This document shows, piece after piece, positions 51,849 to 62,696 of a DNA stretch of 64,000 bases. The notes under the pieces were generated by a model that saw only the letters and a list, made by a program, of their open reading frames with translations, was not told the DNA's origin and did no database searches. Within the stretch, counting starts at the first letter, position 1; each line of letters begins with the position of its first letter. Origin of the DNA: Dryas octopetala (Eukaryota > Streptophyta > Magnoliopsida > Rosales > Rosaceae). Both the position numbers and the translations under genes were made by a program. The DNA is taken from positions 11,319,896 to 11,383,895 of the forward strand of contig OY992837.1 of NCBI GenBank assembly GCA_963921425.1. Direction: 5' to 3'.

Positions 51849-52079
51849 TTAGCAGTACTGCAAGTAAGAGGCAAAGAAAGACAAAAGGGCGGCACCGGCC
51901 AAAGATCCAATGGGAATGGCAGTGGAGGTGGCGGTGCTTGACGGGCCATGGGCGGCATGACCTGATTCCGTTGAAGCAGCAGCTGGTGAAGCCTTGGGGG
52001 CCTCCTTATCTGCACCCAAAACGACACTCATTAAGGCAGCAACGACAATGATGGCAATGGAGCTCTGCTTGATGTCCAT
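51849..52079 (-). CDS. AGP23/AGP40-like arabinogalactan peptide, gene 4
   Basis: An intronless gene of 76 residues starting MDIKQSSIAIIVVAALMSVVLGA. The mature region (APKASPAAASTESGHAAHG) is short, with few prolines and two histidines, unlike its sisters. The tail SIGSLAGAALLSFFASYL of the family is here IPIGSLAGAALLSFFASYLQYC, with two extra residues after LQ. An in-frame ATG three codons upstream is also possible. It lies about 2.2 kb upstream of gene 3, with a CACTA MITE and an AGP relic between. Confidence 0.82.
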   Translation of the reverse strand: MDIKQSSIAIIVVAALMSVVLGADKEAPKASPAAASTESGHAAHGPSSTATSTAIPIGSLAGAALLSFFASYLQYC

Positions 52080-52199
52080 GAGGACCATGATCGATGATCG
52101 ATAAATGTGGTAATATATTATGTGATCAAGTTGCTGATCAGAGATGAATACGAAAAAGCTTCTTGCCTTCTTGGTTTGCTCACTTATTCTGATGATCAG

Positions 52200-52325
52200 T
52201 TAGCTTATAGCTACGGAGCATTTGGGGTTATTATTAGAATGAAGCAGTTAGTCTCAGTTAGTACTACTGGTTAAGATAGGTTCTTACGTGTTTGGTTTTG
52301 CATGGTATTAGGAATTGAACGGTCT
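52200..52325 (-). promoter_or_regulatory. Promoter of AGP gene 4 with shared block
   Basis: The TATA position reads CTATAAGCTA (52201-52210), a weaker form than in genes 1-3. GGGTTATTATTAGAATGAAG and TTCTTACGTGTTTGG plus TTGCATGGTATTAGGAATT (52280-52315) are almost identical to gene 3. Confidence 0.7.
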
Positions 52326-52339
52326 TTTTGGTGTACATA

Positions 52340-54400
52340 ATTGTAACCTTTTCCTCTTTTAGAAAAGGGGAAAAGATTATGTACCGTATTAACACCCGAA
52401 AGTTAAGTTGATTGATTGATCACACCACCATAGTACTCGGTCACACCATCTAGCTTCAGCCCTCCCTTCTCATCCTTGCCTTAATCGGTCCATCTAAAAG
52501 TAAATAAAAAACACTGATCATTCACTAATAACTCATATTCAATCCAACAAAGTTATACATTATCCTTCATGGTTACTCAAAATTTGTTAATTATCGATCT
52601 GAATAACTTTATGGTTTGAATATATTGGTTCGGTTTTCATATTTATTGGGGGCAGATGGAGGAAGAAAGAAACAATAAAAAAGCAGTATGATGGGAATTT
52701 CGTAATAATTAGCTTCTTGATCAGCCTGCATAAATTTGCTCTCTCCTACAACGACCGCTCAACCTCTTTGGGTGTACACCAAAAACCACAGGTTATCTTT
52801 CGGTGTCTGATGGATCATCTGATGTGGGAGATCAGAGTGGGTATAAACCGCACCTTAATCACCTTAATTATTCCCTCATTAAATATCAACCCACTTAATA
52901 ACTAGCAGACATAACACCTCATAAATGGCAGGGGGTGCTCTTCCTTTTTTGTTAATTAAGGATCGATCTAGATCCTCTCATTGTCTTCAAAATCTTTGGT
53001 TTCTATTTTAATATATTCTAAGGTAAGTCCTCTATTAAGAATTTCAGGGCAGTCTCATCTTGTTTTTTAAAACTCAAATACATTGTAATCCTTGGGAAAA
53101 GGAAGAGCAATTCCTGCCATTTATAAAAGAACAATGTTTGCCTACAATCCTTGTTAGAGAAGCTCCTCAAAACGAAAAATTATTGGATATAACCAATATA
53201 TCGGTACGTGATATAACCAATCCAACGTGTAAGAATATTATTAGACGACATGTTTATATTTGTAGAGCATATATATAGTATAACATTCACTCATATTATA
53301 ACATATAGGTTGGTTATACTACGTGACATTAATATATCGGTTATAAAGAATTATTTTTCAAAACTAAACCCCGATCTCCTCATAAAATAGGTCTTTTTTT
53401 ATATTTTTATTAGAAGTATAAATTAATTTGTATATAAAAAAGCGCTATACTAAATAACTATTTTTTAGGAAAGACTAATTAAATAACTAATTGAGAAGGC
53501 GAAACATTATATAATTTGTCATTTATGTGTTACTTCGGATCCTCCTCCGCTAGAGAAAATAAAAATAAAAAAGTTCAGGACATGCATAGATTAGTATTAT
53601 TATAATACTAGCCTTTCGACTATGCGCTTGTCAATTGGCTTTTTCACGGTAAAAATTATAACTCTTTTGTTTAATGTTACTGTTTCTTAATTATTTACTT
53701 ATATATGTTTGTAATAATATAGATGTCATTAGTTTATCTATTTGTAATAATATTAGATGTTATTTATTTATTTGTAACTTGAGAGAGAGAGGGTTATTAT
53801 TTTGATGCCGCTTATTTTTTCTATTTGTAAATTGTTTTAAGAAAGCATACTTTTGGTAACTCAAAATTTGATGAAGCTCGTAACACCAAAAACTGTCTTC
53901 TCGCTTTGTAATAATAAAGATCTAATTCAATTGTCGAAACATAGAATTTTCTACTATGTTGCACATTTAAAACTGATCGACCCAATTAAGAACCAAACTC
54001 TAGGACACTGACCCAATCAAGAACCAAACCTGTATTAGTAGATGGCGTTGATATCTTTGAAATTTAGTGAGGATTTGATTTGCCCTAAGCGTGCGTTCAT
54101 CTTTGATTTGATTACCTGATCACATATTTTTTTTTTTTAATTAAGGAGCAGCCAATTCCACTTCTACAAAAAATTAATTCAAGCATCACAATGATGGCCG
54201 GGTTGAGAATTAGGTGAGAGCAGCTCATCCCTCATCAGTCATCAGGAAACGTCTATGGTTCCCACGTCCAGGTGATGAAGCCAGTCGATCAGTCATTGCT
54301 TTTAATGGTCCCACAAGCCGTGACCAAAAAGGCAGGCAATGAAATTGCAGCAAACGTTTCACATACTTTGTACCTGAAATTTGAAGAACGTTTCACATGC
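52340..54400. other. Intergenic, no gene seen
   Basis: AT-rich. At 53160-53340 there are ATAACCAATATATCGG and TTGGTTATA phrases in both orientations. No coding frame of note. Confidence 0.4.
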
Positions 54401-54539
54401 CCAACACACTCCTATAAATTCACATGCCAATTCATTGCTCTTACCACAATAAATACACAAACCCAATAAATAAATTCTTCAATATCATTCTTTTTTCCCT
54501 GTCCTAATCTTTCTGTGGATTTGCCAATTCTACAGAGAA

Positions 54540-54743
54540 ATGGCACCGTTTGGTACATCTCCAGCTAAAGTTGTTATGCTCATGGTGGCTGCATTGCTCT
54601 ATGTGACCAAAATTATGGCGGATGATACGGACATTTCACCTTCCCCGGCAACAGAGACTGGCGTCGGGTTTGCTTCTCCGGTTTCCGTGGTGGTGATCTG
54701 TTCTTCTATGTTGGTCTCTCTTACTGCTATTGTCTTTTGTTAG
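54540..54743 (+). CDS. Small secreted AGP-like peptide
   Basis: 67 residues with no intron. It has a signal peptide (about 1-27, ending KIMA), a very short mature part (DDTDISPSPATETG) with a SPSPA motif that could carry arabinogalactan, and a hydrophobic C-terminal segment (VSVVVICSSMLVSLTAIVFC) that fits a GPI signal. It is on the strand opposite the AGP23-like cluster and its ends differ, so it is not a simple copy. A TATA-like CCTATAAATTC lies about 130 bp upstream (54411-54421). The architecture supports an AGP peptide; the mature peptide would be only about 15-20 residues. Confidence 0.62.
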   Translation: MAPFGTSPAKVVMLMVAALLYVTKIMADDTDISPSPATETGVGFASPVSVVVICSSMLVSLTAIVFC

Positions 54744-57075
54744 AATATATCATGAATGTGGAGTATTGTATCAACTATTGCTGGGTACGTTTGACATTTG
54801 CCTTATTATGTGTTATGGAATACTAAGTTTTTCTTAATATATATATAATCACTCACTATATAATGAGAAGTTGATTGGGGTGTTTAATTGAGTATCAAAA
54901 TAAAGATATAAACCATGCTGTTCTTGAATTCTTTTTGGTATGTAAATATGCCTCTCACGCATAGGACACTATCCCCATTTCTATGATGGTTAATCGGTAA
55001 TTAACTAAGGTCCTTTTGGTGGATTTTTATTACTACCACATAAGATATCATTTGTGGGAAAAACTTTAGTAAACTTCTGTAACCTATGGGGATCTAAATC
55101 ATTGATCATATAAAATCATTTATAAATATGTTAGCCACGTTTACAGTCACACAATATATCTTAACATATCAGACTGTTCACAAAGAAAACATCAGCCTAT
55201 CATAATTTTATTTTCCATCACTGTCACAAATCAACCAAGCAATGATCTGCGAATATTTGTGACAAGTTTATCTAAGTCACATTCAAAGGTTTCTTACGTT
55301 TTAGTATAGGGAGCCATTATTGTCTGTGTCGGTTAGCTTTATAAAAATTGGATTAAGTACCATTAATTCTTGAGTAAGCGATCCTTTAGCATACGTAATC
55401 GCAATTCCTGCCAAGAATGGTTTGGGGAAGTTTTTTTTTTAAGGCCCATAAGACCAAAAAAACTAACAAAGGCCCAATAAGCTGGGATTGGATGTAAATG
55501 GGCCAGCAGCACAACCCACATCCACAACCCATGCTTACCGATATATCCCTAATAAGCACAAATGAACTACAAAGTTTCAAGTCCAAGAAAACAAACAACA
55601 CAATTACACAAATAAAGATAACCGCCAATGACATTTGGTTTAAAGGTGACAGCCAAATTCTCCTTCGTAGGAGGAGGTCGTAGTTCAAATTTCATGGACA
55701 ATAGTTGTCGATAATAAAAGAAAAAAAAAAAAACAAAAATAGACCCAAAAGAAAACCAAATTCCACAAAAGCAAAAACAAAAAATGATGCTACCAACCTC
55801 TCTTAGTAATATATATGAATAGAAAGATAGATCCATCCATCTATCCTTAGATTTTGATATCTAAAAAAGAATCGATTTCATTCAACGTTTGATTCAAAGA
55901 ACTGCGCTTAGCCCCCCCCCCCCCCTTCATGAAACGGCTCTGCGAAGAAAGAAAAAACGACAACAAAATTCATAAGTAAAATAGTAGAGACAATAACAAC
56001 ATTACAACAAAATCTAAGGAGCACAATTAAATATACCTAAAAATTAATAATTTACTTAAGCTCTTGTGTTATTTCAATTTTTAATTTTGACTGTTTTGAT
56101 TCGTGTTATAATCAAAGTTTTACTTTATATTTTCCTTTTTCTTAGCAAAAAAAAAAAAACCTCACAAAAGTTTGATAAACAAAAAAGCCAATTCTTATGA
56201 GGGCGCGCAAATCAAATTAAATATGTCAAAGGAGAAAATGATATCTATAGAATGCAATCTATATAAATTTATTATAGGCTCAACTGCTCAAGTATAAAAT
56301 ACATCTACTAACTATAAGAGGTATTTTGAGTTGGTCCATATTAAAAAAAGTTTTCAAATTCATACATTAACTAACGAAAACTTATAATATAGCACATTCG
56401 TCAAGATTTTCATCCAAAAAATATTACATTGGTAGATGTATTTATATTTGAGCCTCAATTATATATAGAAATTTATATTATTTCATATCCTACTATTACA
56501 TCGATATTTCCCTTCTTAGAAATTAATATTACATGTTTCATGTCTCATGTAATTCCACATTCATGCATATTAAATTATACGATGGCATTATTTCCGAAGA
56601 AAACTGAAAATTGTCATTTTTTTCCCTAGCAAGAAATATAAAGAAAAAGAAAATGTAAAATTGCCATTAATGATTTTCCATTAACTACAGTGACCATTGG
56701 ATTTAATTTTGCCTGGGGATTTTTTAATGGGCAAATTTTTCTTCAGGATGATTTCTTTCTATAAATATTACACTGGTTTGGATTTTGTTGTCAGTAAACC
56801 AATTACTAATTTACTATACTAATTTGGATTTTTAGAAACACAATATGTCAATAACATTATTAGATTTTTTTATTTTTTTTTTTGTTGGGTGAAGAACGTG
56901 TGAAAATCATAAACGGCGCCGTCCAGCGACAAAGTGTGTACCAGCACACCATCACATCATCCAATGAATATAAGCTGTCGACCCACGCAGTCCACAGAAG
57001 ACCTGAGCTGTTAATACCCGTTGCCATCCCATTTGAACGTTGTCACTCTTCTTTTCGTGGGGCCCACGCGCCTCT
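54744..57075. other. Intergenic, no gene seen
   Basis: At 55440-55520 a phrase with GGCCCAATAAGCTGGGATTGG recurs inverted near 43290. A poly(C) run lies at about 55913-55925. The remainder is AT-rich without coding frames. Confidence 0.4.
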
Positions 57076-57179
57076 CCATCCTCCTATAAAAATGAGGCCT
57101 CACTCGCCCACTCTATCAACACCAACACTCAAAACTCTTTAACTCCATTACTCAGTCAGCAGCTCAGCTCAGCTCAGCA
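57076..57179 (+). promoter_or_regulatory. Core promoter and leader of the AGP gene at 57180
   Basis: A TATA box CCTATAAAAATG lies at 57083-57094. About 85 bp later, after a CAGCTCAGCTCAGCTCAG leader repeat, comes the start codon at 57180. Confidence 0.65.
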
Positions 57180-57392
57180 ATGGCGCGCGTTAGCATGGCC
57201 AGAGCCTTCTTCTTCGCTCAAATGCTTGTCTTGGTCGTCGCGGCTGCAACGGTCTCAGCTCAGGAGAGCGCCCCGTCGCCGGCGCCGGCGCCGATGGACG
57301 CTGGAGCGGCGTACTCGTTGCCGTTGAACGGCGCCGTTATCGGGGCGTCGCTTCTGGTCTCGCTCTTTTCCTTGTTCAAGCGCTTGAATTAA
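57180..57392 (+). CDS. Arabinogalactan peptide, GC-rich
   Basis: 70 residues with no intron. It has a signal peptide (about 1-27, ending in VSAQ), a mature core ESAPSPAPAPMDAG with clustered Ala-Pro and Ser-Pro for O-glycosylation, and a hydrophobic tail (NGAVIGASLLVSLFSLFKRLN) for GPI anchoring. A second ATG at codon 6 could also start it. It is much more GC-rich than its surroundings. The tail motif GASLLVSLF resembles Arabidopsis AGP23/40, so this may be the closest to the ancestral form, or an independent member, on the opposite strand to the cluster. Confidence 0.85.
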   Translation: MARVSMARAFFFAQMLVLVVAAATVSAQESAPSPAPAPMDAGAAYSLPLNGAVIGASLLVSLFSLFKRLN

Positions 57393-58595
57393 TTTGTCAA
57401 ATTTGTTATTTGATTACATTGATTTGGCCGGACTCATGTGTCTGTGGTCTTGTTTGAGGGATTGATTTTGTTGGATCTCTTATTCATCATTTCATCATAT
57501 TCTAATAAAGATACTCATTATTTTTTTTTTTCCAAAACAAATTTTATACTTAGCGTTATCAAAGGTCTCTTTACCGCTGTCAATTTTGCAGTGAAACTCT
57601 TGATGGAAACCATTTATTTTCTAAAGTACTATTAAAAAAATTTTCAATAAAATTAAATTGAAAATCATTTGTCACTTAATTGTTATCAAATAAATTGACC
57701 ATAAACAAATTATTACTAAAACTATCTATTTATCTGATAATTGTTAAATGATTAAATAATTTTCAATTTAAATAATTTTTTATTGAGATAATTTTTAAAA
57801 AATAGTCTAGAAATAACTTTATAACATTATATTGCATAACTGACGGAAGAAGAAAAATGACACAAAAGAGAAGCAGCTAACATTTCTCAATTGGTGGCCA
57901 AAAAAAAAAAACATTTCTCAATTGAAAAAAAATGATTGCAATAAAGTTTAAGGCTAACACCATAATGGATGTTTTAGAGCCCAATATATCAAAACAGGCA
58001 CATCGTAATCAACAATACAAAGCCATTCACTGTTTATAGGAGCTTAATAAAATTACACAAACCAGTCCATATTTTGAAATCTAACATCAAGCTCATTTCT
58101 TTTCCCTTCTCTTTTGTTACTGTTAGCTCATATCTCACATAGTTAGATCGCAAGAGGGCAATGTTTGGGCTTGAAAATAACACCTAGGTCACGAAGCTCG
58201 TATAGTTAGACCGCAAGGCCCATTTATGCCCTAGCCAAAATCATTGTAGCCCATTTGAGATGATGCGGCCTGAGGTCCAGCGGCCTCATGCTTCTATTTC
58301 TTGGAAGGTACTCAAATTAGGGCTGTCATTTGGTTTGGTTTTTATCGAATCGACCGAAATTTTTTGGTTTGATAAATTGATTTTTCACAATTCAAAAATC
58401 CAAAACCGAAAAAAGTTGGTTTGGTTTTGATTTCGGCCCGCAGTCACTGGTTTCACGGCCTTATTTTTAAAATTTTGGCCGAGACACTGTGTTTATTTTT
58501 CCGCTTCTTTGACGGTGGCACGCCCGCATTTTCTGACACATGGCAGCTTTGTAGTTTTCCACGTGACATAGTGAAATTTACAGCCAAAACAATAG
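57393..58595. other. Intergenic with a fold-back repeat and a hAT scrap
   Basis: At 57629-57805 an AT-rich inverted repeat folds around about 57715 (TTGAAAATCATTTGTCAC against GATTAAATAATTTTCAA). At about 58318 the phrase TTAGGGCTGTCATTTGG looks like a hAT-type end without a partner. No gene. Confidence 0.45.
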
Positions 58596-58915
58596 CAATA
58601 GTCCTCGAATTTTAAAGTCCATGAACTTTCACATGTGTATCACTTTAATCCATTTCATCAATTTCATCTATATTTTTTGTCAATTTTAATCATATATATC
58701 ACGTTTTGGAAAGAAAAATGAGGTGGGTTTGCCATTTTTATCTTTCAAAAGAAGCTCACATATTTGACACGTGATTAAAATTGACGAAAACAATGGATGA
58801 AATTGATCGAATAAACTTAAGTGATATACGGGTGAAAGTTCGCGAACTATATATATAATTCAAAAAACAAGTTTGTGGACCAAAGTGATACTAAGGGTAA
58901 AGTTCGAGCACCATT
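58596..58915. mobile_element. Inverted-repeat element, possible Mutator-like MITE
   Basis: The left end CAATAGTCCTCGAATTTTA mirrors the right end, CAATGGTGCTCGAACTTTA in reverse complement. Arms of about 100 bp share GAACTTTCACATGTGTATCAC-type and GTCAATTTTAATCA phrases. No clean target duplication. Confidence 0.5.
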
Positions 58916-59071
58916 GTTGTAATTTAATCTAAAAGGTATTATAGGGTGGGAAGAGTGCTTATATATTTTTTTGAAATTTAATTTAATTTGGGTGTGAAAT
59001 TTAATTTAATTTTGGTGTTAGGGTGAGTGGGGAAATAGAAATACTCTATCATATCACGAAAAGGCCAAATT

Positions 59072-59684
59072 ATTAATAAACAAATCGTAAGTGATATTTA
59101 TAATATAATATTACAACCGATGAAACTTGGCTATATATTAAGGTAAAAGGTTTATACCAACTAGCATCTCGCGTGATGAAACTTAAGCTTACAAATATAT
59201 ATAAATTATTAAGGACAATATCTTTTATCACTTCAAATAACTCCTTGTATGATGAAACCATTGGTGAAAACCGATTTCTAACGTCTAAAAGTTAAATTAC
59301 TTATATTTATAGCTAAGAAACTAATTTTCTGACATTATAAATCGATTTTCACCAAAAATTTTATGATAGTTACGAGGAGTTATGTGAAGTAACTCAGTAA
59401 GAGTAAACAATTAAAGTATCCATTTCAAAGGAGTCTAATTGCACATTTGGTCATTTTGTGAAAAAAGATATTGTTTTTAATAATATATATAAGGGTAATT
59501 AGGTTTATATTAACTTACTAATTATTTAACTTTAAAGCATTTTTGTATATATATATTACAAGCTTTTCATCATCATCAAGGGAGAATCTAGACGGTATAG
59601 ACCTTTTACCTTAATATATAACTAGCCAAGTTTCATTGGTTGCAATATAATGTTAGAAATATCACTTAGGATTTGTTTATTAAT
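59072..59684. mobile_element. Inverted-repeat element just upstream of the subtilase
   Basis: The arms begin ATTAATAAACAAATC on both ends and continue through GTGATATTT, then GATGAAACTTGGCTA and ATATTAAGGTAAAAGG. Each arm is about 100 bp or more. A second inverted pair (GGTGAAAACCGATTTCTAAC against its mirror) lies inside at about 59255-59360. The right end is 101 bp before the subtilase start, so the element may form part of its promoter. Confidence 0.55.
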
Positions 59685-59784
59685 TGTTTCCTTATTTTTC
59701 TTCTAGATAATTGTTCTCATATATATATAAGCACAAAAACCTTATTTTGTATCATTTTAAGTTTCTATCTTTGAGAAATTAACC

Positions 59785-62091
59785 ATGAAATTTGCAAACA
59801 AGGTTCATATTGTTCACGTGTTTGTTTTGTTTTATTTTCTCTTAAATGCCAATTCTAATTCAACATCAATTCAGAGGTCCACGTATATTGTTTACATGGA
59901 CAAGTTGGTGATGCCTAAAGTATTTACCAATCATAGCAATTGGTATTCCTCTATCGTTAAGTCCTTCAAATTTTTAGACTCAGTCTCATTTGATAGCCAT
60001 CAATCTTTTCCATCAATTTTATACACTTACGAATATGCTTTTCATGGTTTTTGCGTTGTTCTAACTTTAAATGAATTAGAGGTTTTAAAGAAGTTCCCAG
60101 GATTTATCTCAGCTCACAATGATGGGATTGTTAAGCTTGATACAACTTACACCCCTAATTTTCTTTCACTTAATCCATCAACCGGCATATGGCTCGAATC
60201 AAATCGTGGTGCAAATACTATTATTGGTATTATAGATAGTGGTATTTGGCCAGAAAGTTTGAGCTTTAAAGACCATGGTATGAAAAAAGAAAATCCAGAC
60301 AAATGGAATGGAACATGTGAAGGAGGAGAAGACTTTAATTCCTCTCTGTGTAACTTCAAAATCATAGGAGCTAGGTACTTTAATTTGGGTTTAAAACTAT
60401 TTTTTGGGAATATTACAGACTCAGCTAGGGACACTGAAGGGCATGGAACCTATGTTGCCTCTATATATAGCTGCTGGGAACTATGTAAAAAATGTGTCTT
60501 TTTCTGGTTATGCAAAAGGAACAGCTAAAGGTGTTGCACCGTTGGCCAAATTGGCTATTTACAGGGTTACTTGGCCGCAAGGAGCATTGGAATCGGATAT
60601 TGCTGCTGGCATCAATCAAGCTATTCATGATGGTGTTGATGTAATTTCTGTCTCCTTAAAATTAAGAGCTTATGGAATATTTGGAGATCCGGTAGCATTA
60701 GCTTCATTTTCTGCCACGATGAAAGGCATACTTGTTTCAACTTCAGCAGGAAATGAAGGTCCAAATTATGGGTCAGTACACAAATGGTTTCCATGGGTCT
60801 TGGCGGTTGGATCCGGTACTATTGATCGATGGTTTGCTGGAATTTTAACATTTGGAAATGGGTTAGCTATAACAGGATGGTCTATGTTCCTTGGTGATTC
60901 ATTATTAGAACCTCATCCATTGGTGTACAATAAGACTCTAGCAGCCTGCAATTCCACCGCATTGTTATCTGAAGCTCCCAAAGGCATAATATTATGTGAC
61001 ATTGGGGACATCGCAAGTCAACTGAAATCTATTATCCCATCAAACATACTTGGAGCTATACTTGTTTATAGTGAGCCAAAACATTTACAATTAAGGGAAG
61101 TTCCATGTCGTTGTGTTATGATTGGAGAAAAAGATGCACCAACTGTTGTCGCCTATACACAAGGGTTTAAAAACCCCAATGTCATCATGAAATTCAAAGA
61201 AACAATTATTGAGATAAAGCATGCACCAATAGTGCCCTTTTACTCTGCAAGAGGTCCATCAAGACGTTTTCAAAACATTTTAAAGCCAGATGTAATAGCA
61301 CCAGGATCATTAGTCCTGGCGGCTTCGAATCCTCTAAAACCATCAGCTAATAAAGCATTGATGCCATCAGAGAGTAACTACACCATCGTTTCTGGAACAT
61401 CCTATGCATGCCCTCATGTTTCTGGAGTGGCTGCCCTTCTAAAAAGTATACATCCACAATGGAGCCCTGCCGCTATTAGATCCGCCATTATGACCACAGC
61501 AAATATATTAGATAATTCTCAAAACCCAATCAAAGCCGATGGGAATCGTTTTGAAGATGCTACACCTTTTGACATGGGAGCTGGTCACATCAATCCAAAT
61601 CGAGCATTTGATCCCGGTTTGATTTATGATGCAACCACACAAGATTATATCAATTTGTTATGCACTCTCCCTCACCATCACCATCAACGATTCTTTAGAA
61701 TCATCGCATTATCAACAAAAATCGATAATTGCTTGAACCCATCCTCAGATCTTAACTATCCATCATTCATTTCTTTATATAATGACAGTACAACACCAAT
61801 TGTTGAAATATTTCAAAGAACTGTAACCAATGTTGGGGAAGGACCTGCCATTTACGTGGTTAAAGTAACATCTCCACAAAATTCTTCAGTTACAGTCTCA
61901 CCAAAGATATTAGAGTTTAAAAAAAAGTATGAATTGAAAAGCAATCTTATAATGTCACAATAGAGCATAGAGGAAATGAAAAGCGGACATCCACATTCGG
62001 CTCACTACTTTGGGTAGAACAAAGTATTGGCTTACAGTCTAATCATAGAGTTAGAAGTCCTATCATTGTAACCCCTTGGGAATCTAATTAA
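59785..62091 (+). pseudogene. Subtilisin-like serine protease (S8, SBT1 type), frame-broken
   Basis: A single-exon subtilase equal to about 765 residues, the usual size. Order: signal peptide, I9 propeptide (about 30-115, STYIVYMDK), S8 protease domain, PA insert, and Fn3-like C-terminal domain. All catalytic motifs persist: IIDSGIWPES (Asp), GHGTYVAS (His), TSAGNEGP (Asn), SGTSYACPHVSG (Ser). The frame is broken twice. Near 60464 a TA run (TCTATATATAGC) is four bases longer than fits the IAAGNYVK reading. Near 61937 a five-base TTGAA-like insertion precedes EKQSYNVTIEH. Together they add nine bases, so the last part ends at TAA 62089-62091 in the original frame. Active-site conservation suggests recent loss. 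Functional relatives are secreted proteases of the cell wall space. Confidence 0.85.
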
Positions 62092-62501
62092 GTTTGTGGA
62101 ATTGTTCTAATAAATTCTTAGAATTTTTTTTTTTTTGGTAATCCAGAGTGTCCGCACCATACTAATCATTTCTGCTGGCCAGTTGAGTTATAAAGATGTC
62201 GGTTTGAAATCTTTATTTTCTTTCTTACTCTTTTAAATTAGATTTTTGCCATAACATTTGTCTTTGTTTTTTTTTTTTTTTTTTTGCTAATAGAAAAGAA
62301 TTACAAAAGAAATCCCTGATCACAGCCATAACATTAGTTATTACATGTGTTAAGATGTTGATGTAATGAAGACCCGAAAAAAAGAAGAAAAAAAAAAAAG
62401 GAGATGTTTGGTGTATGATCCTATTTTTTTACTACATTGAGTGGCTTGAACCACTTCTCTAAAAACAATTCTATATAGATATGTGCACCAAATGAGAAAA
62501 G
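62092..62501. other. 3' flank of the subtilase; no gene seen
   Basis: It contains poly(T) and poly(A) runs. TGGCCAGTTGAG (about 62177) and GGTTTGAAATC (about 62202) resemble the two tRNA promoter boxes, weak evidence for a SINE. Confidence 0.35.
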
Positions 62502-62696
62502 TTAGGTCGCTCCAGTGTTAGACCGTACGAGTAGATCAATGTTACCACACTTGGCATACATATTGAGAGGGGGGTTGGAGATGAAAACATGGGATTGCAT
62601 GGATTGCATGCCTATCTTCAACACAGAGGCATGAAGAGAAATCCCACGTCCAAACGCCTTTATTTTGGAGCAATTGTGCAGAAGTGATCGAGCCAA
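62502..62696 (-). pseudogene. Fragment of a pentatricopeptide repeat (PPR) gene
   Basis: The frame encodes LLHNCSKIKAFGRGISLHAS, then VLKIGMQS and NMYAKCGNIDLLV. This is the typical beginning of a PLS-class PPR protein (the LHA..VLK..G and NMYAKCGN phrases). Such proteins run to 500-800 residues and act in organelle RNA processing. Only about 60 residues survive, with no repeats following on either side, so it is a scrap left by duplication or capture. Confidence 0.75.

Noticed and set aside
54411-54743. Possibility that the 67-codon frame at 54540 belongs to the AGP23-like duplications
   Set aside because: The signal and tail differ from the cluster and the shared promoter block is absent, so it is listed only as AGP-like.
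55670-55735. GTTCAAATTTC plus a poly(A) stretch resembling a SINE end
   Set aside because: No matching A box upstream at the right spacing and no flanking duplication.
62170-62215. tRNA-like A and B boxes suggesting a SINE or tRNA
   Set aside because: Boxes are too close together, no cloverleaf can be drawn, and no clean tail or target duplication is visible.
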